64,000 nt of DNA from Brevundimonas intermedia. GTDB lineage: Bacteria > Pseudomonadota > Alphaproteobacteria > Caulobacterales > Caulobacteraceae. This document shows, piece after piece, positions 1 through 8,255 of the stretch. Under the pieces are notes generated by a model, which was given only the letters and a program-made list of their open reading frames with translations, had not been told where the DNA came from and made no database searches. The stretch spans positions 1-64,000 of the forward strand of contig NZ_BSFD01000011.1 in NCBI RefSeq assembly GCF_027922165.1, given 5' to 3'. Position 1 is the stretch's first letter. The number at the start of each line of letters is the position of its first letter. A program made the translations under genes and the position numbers.

Positions 1-83
1 GCATCGTGCGTCGGATAGATTTCGCCTTCGGCGCCGCTGGGTTCCGGGTCTCCGCTGCGCTTCGCCCGGAATGACGAAAGAGG
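1..83. repeat. Partial dispersed palindromic repeat, family A (right half)
   Basis: The stretch around 30-80 (CGCCGCTGGGTTCCGGGTC, then CTTCGCCCGGAATGACGAAAG) also occurs at the right ends of the elements at 19866-20046 and 22518-22689. Only the right half is inside the window. It contains a small hairpin, TTCCGGG pairing with CCCGGAA, followed by the terminal ATGACGAAAG. It is non-coding; the reading frames that cross it have no recognisable product. Confidence 0.8.
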
Positions 84-356
84 GAGGGGGCGTCACCTTT
101 CCGCGCGCGGGGGTGGATCATTGGGGTGTAGGCAGCTTCATTGTGCGCGGTGCGCGTCGAAGGGCCCCTCCGTCTCGCCGCTGCGCGTCGATCCACCTCC
201 CCACTGCGTGGGGAGGAGACAGAGGTTCGTCGCGTCTCTTCCCCGCTTTGCGGGGAGGGGGACCGCCGCGCCTCTTGCGCGGGGGTGGAGGGGCTCTTAG
301 CCGCAAATTCGTTCTCAAGCTTTGAGCGCGCGGCGGCTGGGAGTGACTGCGGGAGG
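84..356. repeat. Intergenic stretch with CCTCCCC/GGGGAGG hairpins (family B)
   Basis: I see no convincing gene here. It holds two hairpins: CCTCCCCA-CTGCG-TGGGGAGG at 197-217 and CTTCCCCGC-TTT-GCGGGGAGG at 238-258. The same outer arms with different inner bases recur at 7620-7646 and 22704-22733. The hairpins lie downstream of the histidine kinase stop codon and may also act as weak terminators, but no clear U-run follows. Confidence 0.6.
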
Positions 357-2168
357 TCAGGCGCCGACAGACTGGCTCGCCCCCAGGAGGACGGCCTGGA
401 GGGCGGGGGGTTCGATAGGTTTGCGCAGGACGCCGTCGGCGCCGGCGGCCATGTAGCGGGCCACGTCCTCGTCGAAGACGTTGGCGGTGAGCATATGGAT
501 TGGGAGGCGGGGGCGGCCCGTGGCGGCCTCGTCGGCGCGGATGGCGCTCAGCGCCTCGACGCCGTCCATGACCGGCATCATGACGTCCATCAGCACCAGG
601 TCGAAGCGTTCGGCGGCGACGGCCTGGACCGCCTCCTGACCGTTCTCGACCAGGACCAGGTCCAGACCGAAGGCCTGGAACAGGAGGGCCAGCAGCTTGC
701 GATTGGCGGGATGGTCCTCGGCGGCGAGGACGCGCAGCGTGGTGGAAGCCTCGAGCGCCCCTTCGGCGGCGCGCCCGGCGTCCGCAGCCCGGACGGTCGG
801 GCGTGGCGCGGGCTCGGCCGTGAAACGGACCCAGAAGACGGCGCCTTGCGCGCCGTTCTGCGGCTTGGCCGCGCGGACGCCGAGGGCGCCGCCCAGCGCC
901 TGGGCGGAGGCGCGGCACAGGGCCAGACCCAGGCCGGCGCCGCCGGCGGCGCGACCGGGGGCCAGTTGTTCGAAGGGTTCGAAGATGCGGTCTCGCTGAT
1001 CCTTCGGCACGCCGGGGCCCTGGTCGTGAACCTCGAGATCAAGGTCGATGCGGCCGTCGGCGGCGGGCAGGGCGCGGGCCAGGATGCGGACGGTCCCGGA
1101 CGGCGTCAGTTTCAGGGCGTTGGACAGATAGTTGATCAGGATCTGTTCGACCCGGGCCTCGTCGGTCAGGACCAGGAAGTCCTCGCGGCGGCCCTGAAGC
1201 TCGACCTCCAGAGCGAGGCCCAGTTCGTCGACGCGGGCGCGCCAGACGCGGGCGATCGCCTCGATCCGCGCGGCGACATCGACGGGGGCGAGGCGAAGAT
1301 CGACCTGGCCCGATTCGATCTTGGAGATGTCCAGGGCGCCGTTCAGCAGGCGAAGCAGCATGCCCCCGGCCTCGGCCATGTCGTCGATGACCACGGCCTC
1401 GGCCTTGGGACGGCGACGGCCGCGCAGGACCTCGGTCAGGCCGAGGATGACGTTCAGCGGGGTGCGGACCTCGTGGCTGATCATGGCCAGGAAGCGGGAC
1501 TTGGCCTTATTGGCCCGTTCGGCGGCGGCGCGGTCGGTCTCGGCCTGGCCCAGGGCGGACTGAAGCTCGCGCGTGCGTTCGGTCAGGGCGACCATCAGCT
1601 CGACCGTCTGGCGATCGCTGCGCCATTGGCGCCAGGAGGCGCCGATGATGCCCAGGACGAACAGGCCGACGGCGATCTTGATCCCCGTGGTCGCCTGGGG
1701 CTGGTTGGAGGCGATGATCATGGCCGCGATGGACGGCGGGGCGACGGCGGCGGCGAAACTGATCCGGCTGATGTGCACCTGAAGCGCGCCGACCATCAGA
1801 TTGCCGGCCAGCAGCAGACGCAGATAGTCGAGATACTGGGGCTGGGAATGCCAGACGGCGAGGATGAACAGGGCGTTGTGCGTGGCGAGGCCGAGGGTGA
1901 CGGCCTCAGTGCTGAGCCGGAAACGCCGTTCTGCGCCCGGAGCCCCGGGGCGGGCGCGGGCGGTCTGGACGACGTTCCAGAGCAGGGCGTAGAGGCCGAA
2001 CTGGAAGACGGCGAAATTGGCCGCCCAGCCCCAGCCGAGCAACCACCAGCCCACGATCACGATCGCGGCGATGGTGACCAGCCGCACCGGGAACATGTCC
2101 CGATACCGGTCGGCATAGGCCTTTAGGTAATCTGTACTGTCGGCCACTTCGCCAAGTCCCCGCTTCAA
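357..2168 (-). CDS. Hybrid sensor histidine kinase with C-terminal receiver domain
   Basis: Membrane-bound hybrid sensor kinase of 603 aa. Residues about 28-180 form several hydrophobic segments (a membrane sensor region without a recognised ligand domain), followed by a short helical linker at about 185-225. The dimerisation box SHEVRTPLN places the phospho-accepting histidine at about H232. The ATPase domain shows an N box (N346 and N350), DQGPGV near 382 and GAGLGLAL near 410. A receiver domain fills about 478-600 with acidic ED near 484, phospho-acceptor D528 in LVLMDVMMP and K583. Such proteins autophosphorylate and pass phosphate to their own receiver and often to a phosphotransferase; no partner gene is adjacent. 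The TTG start has an AAGG upstream; a GTG at 2147 giving MADSTDY is an alternative. Signal and output are unknown. Confidence 0.9.
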   Translation of the reverse strand: MKRGLGEVADSTDYLKAYADRYRDMFPVRLVTIAAIVIVGWWLLGWGWAANFAVFQFGLYALLWNVVQTARARPGAPGAERRFRLSTEAVTLGLATHNALFILAVWHSQPQYLDYLRLLLAGNLMVGALQVHISRISFAAAVAPPSIAAMIIASNQPQATTGIKIAVGLFVLGIIGASWRQWRSDRQTVELMVALTERTRELQSALGQAETDRAAAERANKAKSRFLAMISHEVRTPLNVILGLTEVLRGRRRPKAEAVVIDDMAEAGGMLLRLLNGALDISKIESGQVDLRLAPVDVAARIEAIARVWRARVDELGLALEVELQGRREDFLVLTDEARVEQILINYLSNALKLTPSGTVRILARALPAADGRIDLDLEVHDQGPGVPKDQRDRIFEPFEQLAPGRAAGGAGLGLALCRASAQALGGALGVRAAKPQNGAQGAVFWVRFTAEPAPRPTVRAADAGRAAEGALEASTTLRVLAAEDHPANRKLLALLFQAFGLDLVLVENGQEAVQAVAAERFDLVLMDVMMPVMDGVEALSAIRADEAATGRPRLPIHMLTANVFDEDVARYMAAGADGVLRKPIEPPALQAVLLGASQSVGA

Positions 2169-2216
2169 GCGTGGCCTTACGCCAGGGAGTTTAACGAGGC
2201 CTCAATAGTGAGGGTT

Positions 2217-3221
2217 TTACCCGACCTTCACCCGCGTCGCCGCCTCGGGCAGGTCCTCGCCGAACGCGCGCTGGTAGAACTCCGCGATGGTGGGGCGTTC
2301 CAGTTCGTCGCACTTGTTGAGGAAGGTCAGGCGGAAGCTGAGCGCCAGGTCGCCGCCGAAGATCAGGGCGTTCTGGGCCCAGGTGATGACGGTGCGGGGC
2401 GACATGACGGTGGAGATGTCGCCGTTCATGAAGGCGTTGCGGGTCATGTCGGCGACGCGGACCATGGCGGCGATGCGACGGCGGCCCTCGGCGTCGGACC
2501 ATTCGGGGACCTTGGCGGCGACGATCTCGGCCTCGACGTCGTGGTCGAGGTAGTTCAGCGTCGTGACGATGTTCCAGCGATCCAACTGGGCCTGATTGAT
2601 CTGTTGCGCGCCATGATACAGGCCCGTGGTGTCGCCCAGGCCGATGGTGTTGGTGGTGGCGAACAGGCGGAAATGCTTGTTGGGGCGGATGACGCGGTTC
2701 TGGTCCAGCAGGGTCAGGCGGCCCTGGGCCTCGAGCACGCGCTGAATCACGAACATGACGTCGGGACGGCCGGCGTCATATTCGTCGAACACCAGGGCGA
2801 CGGGGCGTTGCAGCGCCCAGGGCAGGATGCCCTCGCGGAATTCGGTGATCTGTTTGCCGTCCTTGAGGACGATGGCGTCCTTGCCGATCAGGTCGATCCG
2901 GCTGACGTGGCTGTCCAGGTTGACGCGGACCAGGGGCCAATTCAGGCGGGCGGCGACCTGTTCGATATGGGTCGACTTGCCGGTGCCGTGATAGCCCTGG
3001 ACCATGACGCGGCGGTCGAAGGCGAAGCCGGCGCAGATGGCGATCGTCGTCTGGGGATCGAAGCGATAGGCCTCGTCGATCTCGGGCACATGGCTGTCGC
3101 GCTCGGCGAAGACCGGCACGGTCATGTCGCTGTCCACGCCGAAGGCTTCGCGCAGGGTCACGCGGCGGGCGGGTTCGAGCGTCAGCAGGGGATCGGGGAG
3201 GGCGTCGAGCAGGGAGGTCAT
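2217..3221 (-). CDS. cobS: Cobaltochelatase CobS subunit (AAA+ ATPase)
   Basis: AAA+ ATPase subunit of aerobic cobaltochelatase, which with CobN and CobT inserts cobalt into hydrogenobyrinate a,c-diamide in cobalamin synthesis. The 334 aa length fits the family. The N-terminal stretch [13 protein letters not shown] and the Walker A motif GYHGTGKST (76-84) are typical of CobS, as is Walker [10 protein letters not shown] (141-149), followed by the sensor region LFATTNT. The usual partner cobT is not adjacent: the next gene on this strand is the histidine kinase 48 bp downstream. Cytoplasmic. Related MoxR-type ATPases exist, but the N-terminal region and overall similarity favour CobS. Confidence 0.93.
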   Translation of the reverse strand: MTSLLDALPDPLLTLEPARRVTLREAFGVDSDMTVPVFAERDSHVPEIDEAYRFDPQTTIAICAGFAFDRRVMVQGYHGTGKSTHIEQVAARLNWPLVRVNLDSHVSRIDLIGKDAIVLKDGKQITEFREGILPWALQRPVALVFDEYDAGRPDVMFVIQRVLEAQGRLTLLDQNRVIRPNKHFRLFATTNTIGLGDTTGLYHGAQQINQAQLDRWNIVTTLNYLDHDVEAEIVAAKVPEWSDAEGRRRIAAMVRVADMTRNAFMNGDISTVMSPRTVITWAQNALIFGGDLALSFRLTFLNKCDELERPTIAEFYQRAFGEDLPEAATRVKVG

Positions 3222-3260
3222 GGTCTGCGATTAGCGCAGGTTCGGGGCCACTGAAACCCC

Positions 3261-3384
3261 GCTCGTCCCCGCGAAAGCGGGGATCCAGTTCATTTGCCCG
3301 GCAGGAGGTTGGACGACGACCCTTTGCAAATGGCTGCGGTCGTCGCCCAAAGCCCTGGGTCCCCGCTTTCGCGGGGATGAGCGG
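3261..3384. repeat. Palindromic intergenic repeat, family C
   Basis: An intergenic element whose two ends are inverted copies: CTCGTCCCCGCGAAAGCGGG at the left (from 3262) and the reverse complement at about 3360-3382. Each end forms its own hairpin (CCCCGC-GAAA-GCGGGG and CCCCGC-TTTC-GCGGGG), so the element can fold as two small hairpins or one long stem. It lies between cobS and ohr, both on the minus strand. Confidence 0.8.
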
Positions 3385-3393
3385 AAGGTGAAA

Positions 3394-3822
3394 TTACTTG
3401 GCCGCCAGTCGAACATCCACATTGCCGCGCGTGGCGTTGGAATAGGGGCAGACCTGGTGGGCCTTTTCGATCAGGTCGTCGATGACCGCCTGATCCAGGC
3501 CGTGATCGGTGACGGTCAGATCGACGTCGAGGTTGAAGCCCTCGCCCTTGGTGTTCTTGCCGAAGCCGATTCCGGCGGTGATCTTGGTGTCCGGGCCGAC
3601 CGGCGTGCCGGCCTTGCCGCTGACCAGACGCAGGGCGCCGAGGTAGCAGGCGGCGTAGCCGGTGGCGAACAACTGCTCCGGATTGGTCCCGTCGCCGCCC
3701 TTGCCGCCCATTTCCTTGGGGGTGGACAGTTTCACGTCGATCTTGCCGTCGTCGGTGGTCGAGCGGCCGTCTTCGCGGCCGCCGCCGGAGGCTGTGGCCT
3801 GGGCGCGATACAGAACTTCCAT
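3394..3822 (-). CDS. ohr: Organic hydroperoxide resistance protein Ohr
   Basis: Thiol-dependent peroxidase of the Ohr/OsmC family that reduces organic and fatty acid hydroperoxides; in characterised members it is recycled by lipoylated proteins. The 142 aa length fits. The peroxidatic cysteine is in ATGYAACYLGAL (C59) and the resolving cysteine in the Ohr signature VCPYSNATRGN (C125); the catalytic-loop arginine is probably R20. The CPYSNATRG signature separates Ohr from OsmC. No OhrR repressor gene is adjacent. The palindromic repeat at 3261-3384 lies immediately downstream of its stop codon. Cytoplasmic. Confidence 0.95.
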   Translation of the reverse strand: MEVLYRAQATASGGGREDGRSTTDDGKIDVKLSTPKEMGGKGGDGTNPEQLFATGYAACYLGALRLVSGKAGTPVGPDTKITAGIGFGKNTKGEGFNLDVDLTVTDHGLDQAVIDDLIEKAHQVCPYSNATRGNVDVRLAAK

Positions 3823-3960
3823 GGTGGGCTCCTGTGGATTGGGAAGGCTTGAGATGGGGGCTTAACGGGAGACGGGAAGGGGACGTTGCATCCGCGCCCT
3901 AGCCTTTGGGGGGCGACGCGGGCTAAAGCACGATTTCGGGGCGCGTCGTCGGAGTACGCA

Positions 3961-6372
3961 GTGAAGATTGCCGAACGCTGGTTCGTATGGGCGGGCATGG
4001 TTCTGCTGGGCGGCATCGCCCTGGCGGGGTTGGTGGTCGCCGTCTATGCGGCATGGCTGTTTCATGACCTGCCGGACGCGTCCGAGCTGGCCGATTATCG
4101 GCCGCCGACCGCGACGCGGGTCTATGCCGGCGACGGCACCCTGATCGGCGAGTTCTCGGACGAACGCCGAATCTATGTCTCTTATGACCAGATTCCCGAG
4201 ACGGTGATCCAGGCCTTCCTGGCCGCCGAGGACCGCAACTTCTTCCAGCACGGCGGGATCGACGTGGGCGGCATCGGCCGGGCCTCGATCAAGAACGTCT
4301 TCAACCTGGTGCAGGGGCGCCGGCTGGAGGGCGGATCGACCATCACCCAGCAGGTGGCCAAGAATGTCCTGCTGACCAACGAATCGAGCCTGAACCGCAA
4401 GCTGAAGGAAGCCATCCTGGCCAATCGCCTGGAGGCGACCTTGTCCAAGGAGCAGATCCTCAACCTGTATCTGAACGAGATCTTCCTGGGTTATCGCTCG
4501 TTCGGCATCGCCTCGGCGGCCTATAACTATTTCGGCAAGTCGCTGGCGCAGTTGACGCCGGACGAGGCGGCCTTCCTGGCCTCCCTGCCCAAGGGGCCGA
4601 ACAACTATCACCCCAAACGCCATCCCGGCGCGGCCAAGGGTCGGCGCGACTGGGTGCTGGGCGAGATGGAGCAGAGCGGCTGGCTGACAGAGGCCCAACT
4701 GGTCGAGATGCGCGCCCGGCCGCTGGCCACGCGCGATGCGCCGCAGCGGTCGGAATACAAGGACGCCGACTTCTTCGTCGAAGAGGCGCGGCGCCAGGCG
4801 GCGGCCAATCCGGACTTCGGGGCGCAGTTGCGCGCCGGCGGCTTCTATATGCGCACCACCTTGGACCCGACCTTGCAGACGGCGGCGCGCCAGGCCCTGA
4901 TGCAGGGGCTGGAGAATTATGACCGGCGCCACGGCTGGCGCGGCGGTTGGGGCACGACCGATTTCGCCGAGGGCTGGCAGGCCGCGGCCTTGAAGGAACA
5001 GGCGCCGCCCGAACGCCGCACCTGGCAGGCCGCCGCCATCGAGAGCGTCAGCGGCAACACCGTCCGCATCCGCACCGCCAAGGATGACGAGAGCGGGACT
5101 CTGATCGCCGCCGACGCCGCCTGGGCCAACGCCAACAAGCAGCTGCGACGAGGCGAGCTGATCTTCGTCGAGAAGAAGAACGGCCAGTTCGCCCTGAAAC
5201 AGTTGCCACGCGTCAACGGCGCCCTGGTGGCCATCGAGCCTCAGTCGGGCCGGGTGTTGGCGATGGTGGGGGGCTATTCCTACGCCCTGTCCAGCTTCAA
5301 CCGGGCGACCCAGGCGCGGCGTCAACCGGGTTCGGCCTTCAAGCCCTTCGTCTATGCGACCGCGCTGGAGGGGGATTTCACCCCCGCCTCCATCGTGCTG
5401 GATGCGCCGATCAGCTTCGCCGGCGGGGCCAATGGCCAGCGTTGGACGCCCGAGAACTATAGCCGTGAATACTACGGGCCGCAGAGCCTGAGACGCGGGC
5501 TGGAACTGTCGCGCAACGTCATGACCGTGCGTCTGGCTGACGCGGTCGGCATGAAGAAGATCGTCGACCAGTCCGCCCGGATGGGGATTCCAGGCCTGCA
5601 GCCGAACCTGTCGGTCTCGCTGGGCGCGGGCGAGGTGACGCCGCTGGAGATCACGGCCGCCTATTCGGCCTTCGCCAATGGCGGGCGTCGGATCACGCCC
5701 TATCTGATCGACTATGTGCAAGACCGGGATGGGGAAACCATTTTCCGGGCCGATAACCGCAGCTGTCGCGAGTGCGGCCGGGGCTTCTCGGGGCAGGAAT
5801 CGCCGCGTCTGCAGCCGCGCGGAACCCAGGTGATCGACCCGATCACCGCCTATCAGATGAGCTCGATGCTGGAAGGCGTGGTCCAGCGGGGCACCGCCGC
5901 CAGTGCGCGCGGTTTGGGCCGTTGGGTCGGGGGCAAGACCGGCACGACCAACGAATACCGCTCGGCCTGGTTCGTCGGCTTCACCACCGATATCGTGGTC
6001 GGGGTCTTCATCGGCTTCGACGACAACCGGTCGCTGGGGTCCGGCGAAACGGGGGCGACGACGCCCGTGCCGATTTTCAACGAATTCATGCAGACGGCGC
6101 TGAAGGAACGGCCCGCGCGTCCGTTCGTGCGGCCCAAGAACGCCGTCTTCCGCATGGTCAACGGCATCGAGGAAGCCTTCCGCCCCGGCACCGAACGCCA
6201 GGCCCCGGCCCCTGTCCAGGCCCCGACCCAGCCGGTCGGACCCCAGAACTATTACGAGGTCGTGCGTCGCGAACAGGAGGCCGCCGCCAGCGGCGCGACC
6301 GCCCCGCCGCCGCCCGCCGCCGCCCCGCCGCCGAAGAAGGCGCCGGCTGAGGACTTGAGCGGACTGTACTGA
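3961..6372 (+). CDS. Penicillin-binding protein 1A (class A, bifunctional)
   Basis: Bifunctional peptidoglycan glycosyltransferase/transpeptidase, anchored by one N-terminal membrane helix (about residues 8-35). The glycosyltransferase (GT51) domain shows AAEDRNFFQHGGID and GGSTITQQVAKN. The transpeptidase domain has the active serine in PGSAFKP (about residue 458), an SRN motif near 516 and KTGTT near 659. The C-terminus is rich in proline and alanine. I chose the GTG at 3961 (about 803 aa) because it places the membrane helix at the N-terminus; the frame is open further upstream to 3886, but that extension looks non-native. A terminator follows at 6393. The gene stands alone on its strand. 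Confidence 0.95.
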   Translation: MKIAERWFVWAGMVLLGGIALAGLVVAVYAAWLFHDLPDASELADYRPPTATRVYAGDGTLIGEFSDERRIYVSYDQIPETVIQAFLAAEDRNFFQHGGIDVGGIGRASIKNVFNLVQGRRLEGGSTITQQVAKNVLLTNESSLNRKLKEAILANRLEATLSKEQILNLYLNEIFLGYRSFGIASAAYNYFGKSLAQLTPDEAAFLASLPKGPNNYHPKRHPGAAKGRRDWVLGEMEQSGWLTEAQLVEMRARPLATRDAPQRSEYKDADFFVEEARRQAAANPDFGAQLRAGGFYMRTTLDPTLQTAARQALMQGLENYDRRHGWRGGWGTTDFAEGWQAAALKEQAPPERRTWQAAAIESVSGNTVRIRTAKDDESGTLIAADAAWANANKQLRRGELIFVEKKNGQFALKQLPRVNGALVAIEPQSGRVLAMVGGYSYALSSFNRATQARRQPGSAFKPFVYATALEGDFTPASIVLDAPISFAGGANGQRWTPENYSREYYGPQSLRRGLELSRNVMTVRLADAVGMKKIVDQSARMGIPGLQPNLSVSLGAGEVTPLEITAAYSAFANGGRRITPYLIDYVQDRDGETIFRADNRSCRECGRGFSGQESPRLQPRGTQVIDPITAYQMSSMLEGVVQRGTAASARGLGRWVGGKTGTTNEYRSAWFVGFTTDIVVGVFIGFDDNRSLGSGETGATTPVPIFNEFMQTALKERPARPFVRPKNAVFRMVNGIEEAFRPGTERQAPAPVQAPTQPVGPQNYYEVVRREQEAAASGATAPPPPAAAPPPKKAPAEDLSGLY

Positions 6373-6392
6373 GGCTCTAGGTAGGCCCTTCG

Positions 6393-6425
6393 AACGGCGC
6401 GTCCTCGTGGCGCGCCGTTTTCCTT
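6393..6425 (+). terminator. Rho-independent terminator after the PBP gene
   Basis: Perfect 9-bp stem AACGGCGCG/CGCGCCGTT with a 9-nt loop (6402-6410), followed by TTCCTTT. It starts about 20 nt after the PBP stop codon. Confidence 0.8.
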
Positions 6426-6492
6426 TAAACCTGCCCTGTCGCGCGGCCTTCGGGCCGCGCTGCTTGAGGGCTTTGTGTCGCTGGAGAATGCG

Positions 6493-7615
6493 ATGAGACC
6501 GGATGTCGAGGCCATGAAGGCCGACATCGAGCAGAGCGTCGCTCTGCTCAGGAGGCGTCTTTGACTGGGATGTCGCTCTAAGAAAGCTCGATGAGCTGAA
6601 CGCGCGGGTCGAGGACCCGACGCTGTGGGACAAGCCCGACGAAGCCCAGGCCGTCAGCCGCGATCGCTCGCAGCTGGAAGCCAAGATCAACACCGTCAAG
6701 GCGATGGAGCAGGACCTCGAGGACGGGGTGATGCTGGCCGAGATGGCGGACGAGGAAGGCGACGAGGGCGCCCTGGAAGACGCGCGCGCGTCGCTGCGGG
6801 GCATCAAGGAACGCGCCGCCCGGGCCGAGCTGGAGGCCCTGCTGTCCGGCGAGGCCGACGGCAACGACGCCTATCTGGAAGTCAATTCCGGCGCCGGCGG
6901 CACCGAATCGAACGACTGGGCCGGGATGCTGCTGCGGATGTATTCCCGCTGGGCCAAGGCGCACGGCTATGAGGTCACGATCGAGGCCTATGAAGAAGGG
7001 GAACAGGCGGGGGTCAAGTCGGCCACCATCCTGGTCGCCGGGCCCAACGCCTATGGCTGGCTGAAGTCGGAATCGGGCGTGCACCGCCTGGTGCGGATCA
7101 GTCCCTATGACGCGGCGGCCAAGCGGCACACCAGCTTCGCCTCCATCGGCGTGTCGCCGGTCGTGGACGACACGATCGAGATCGACATCAATCCGTCGGA
7201 CGTGCGCACCGACACCTATCGCGCTTCGGGCGCCGGCGGTCAGCACATCAACAAGACCGACTCAGCCGTGCGCCTGACCCACGTTCCGACCAATACGGTC
7301 GTGGCCTGCCAGGCCGGCCGGTCGCAGCACCAGAACCGGGAAATGGCGTGGAAGATGCTGCGGGCGCGTCTTTATGAGCTGGAGTTGCAGAAGCGCGAGG
7401 CGGCGGCCCAGGCCCTGGCGGACGCCAAGACGGACATCGGCTGGGGTCACCAGATCCGATCCTATGTGTTGCAGCCGTATCAGATGGTGAAGGACCTGCG
7501 GACCGAGGTCGAGACCTCGGACACCCAAGGGGTGCTGGACGGCGATCTGGACGCCTTCATGGGCGCGGCCCTGGCGGCGCGGGTCGGCGAGACGCGCGGA
7601 TCGAACGTGGACTGA
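6493..7615 (+). CDS. prfB: Peptide chain release factor 2 (programmed +1 frameshift)
   Basis: Release factor RF2, which recognises UAA and UGA stop codons and triggers peptide release. It is encoded in two frames: codons 1-23 run from the ATG at 6493 to CTT at 6559-6561, then an in-frame TGA at 6562-6564. A +1 shift at CTT-TGA-C continues from 6563 to 7615, giving about 373 aa, close to the usual RF2 length. The catalytic GGQ motif lies in [10 protein letters not shown], and the codon-recognition loop reads SPYD where many RF2s have SPF; RHTSFAS and the downstream TDSAVRLTH stretch are typical. The frameshift makes RF2 level self-regulating, as known in many bacteria. A single-frame caller would start wrongly at 6704. 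Confidence 0.96.
6550..6565 (+). promoter_or_regulatory. prfB +1 recoding site
   Basis: AGGAGGCGTCTTTGAC contains an internal Shine-Dalgarno (AGGAGG) three bases ahead of the slippery CTT codon, the TGA stop and a following C. This is the canonical RF2 autoregulatory frameshift signal: slow termination at TGA lets the ribosome shift from CTT to TTT in the +1 frame. Confidence 0.95.
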
Positions 7616-7619
7616 AGGT

Positions 7620-7646
7620 CTCCTCCCCATCCGTGATGGGGAGGAG
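7620..7646. terminator. Hairpin between convergent prfB and bactofilin genes
   Basis: A perfect 12-bp stem CTCCTCCCCATC/GATGGGGAGGAG with a 3-nt loop CGT sits between the prfB stop and the bactofilin stop. AAATTT follows on the plus strand. It probably terminates transcription from one or both sides; its arms share the CCTCCCC/GGGGAGG core with hairpins elsewhere in the window. Confidence 0.65.
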
Positions 7647-7655
7647 AAATTTGGT

Positions 7656-8255
7656 TCAGACCGCAGCCTTTTCAGTCGGCTTGTCGGACGAGGCGTCCGA
7701 AGCCGAGGCGACGACGACCGGAGCCGGCGACGCGACGGGGCTGGCGATGGGGGCAGGCGCCGGTTGCGGCGCGACCGGGGTGACGGCGGCGGGCGCAGGG
7801 GCCTGACGCTGGCCCTGGGCGACGCGGCCCTGGAAGAAGGCGCCGACGTCGATCGACAGCTGTTCGGCGGTGATGTCGCCGTCCACATAGGCGGTGGCGA
7901 CCAGTTTGACCTGTTTGCCCAGGACGCCGCCGACGATGCGACCGCGCACCTCGATATAATCGGCCTGGACATTGCCTTCGACGGCGCCGGTCTCGCCGAC
8001 GATCAGGCGGCCGACGCGGACGTCGCCCTTGACCTGACCGTCGATCTGAAGGTCTCCGGCGCCCGAGACATTGCCTTCGAACACCAGATCCGACGACAGG
8101 GTCGACAGACCGCGGCCGGTCGGGACCGGCGAGGGCGTGGACGGCGCCACGCCGGCGCGGGGCGCGGACGGCATGTCCGGCAGCGGCGGAATGACGGGCG
8201 AGGTCGGACGGGGCGAAGGCGCCGGGGCCGGGGCTTTATTTGTCTTGTTGAACAA
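7656..8255 (-). CDS. Bactofilin
   Basis: Cytoskeletal polymer protein of the bactofilin family (199 aa). The central part, about residues 50-140, is the beta-helical bactofilin core, with regularly spaced short beta repeats such as GDLQIDGQVKGDV and GAVEGNVQADYIEVRGRI. Both ends are disordered and rich in Pro/Ala/Ser, as is normal. Bactofilins form membrane-associated, nucleotide-independent filaments that localise envelope-synthesis enzymes. The start codon overlaps the 3' end of the upstream M23 peptidase gene by 20 nt, implying co-expression. The Caulobacter homologues are BacA and BacB; I cannot say which this matches. Confidence 0.93.
   Translation of the reverse strand: MFNKTNKAPAPAPSPRPTSPVIPPLPDMPSAPRAGVAPSTPSPVPTGRGLSTLSSDLVFEGNVSGAGDLQIDGQVKGDVRVGRLIVGETGAVEGNVQADYIEVRGRIVGGVLGKQVKLVATAYVDGDITAEQLSIDVGAFFQGRVAQGQRQAPAPAAVTPVAPQPAPAPIASPVASPAPVVVASASDASSDKPTEKAAV

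Noticed and set aside
141..2126. Plus-strand open frame of 661 codons across the histidine kinase
   Set aside because: Antisense shadow of the hybrid kinase; the product is Gly/Asp/Gln-rich without any domain.
3862..6864. Minus-strand open frame of 1000 codons across the PBP gene
   Set aside because: It is the antisense shadow of a real class A PBP with all motifs intact; GC-rich codon use keeps stops out of the opposite frame. No family features, low-complexity Arg/Gly/Asp/Gln content.
6704..7615. Treating the RF2 gene as a single-frame gene starting at 6704
   Set aside because: The start at 6493 plus the +1 shift at 6559-6565 gives the full RF2 length and the canonical frameshift signal; the short version lacks the N-terminal domain.
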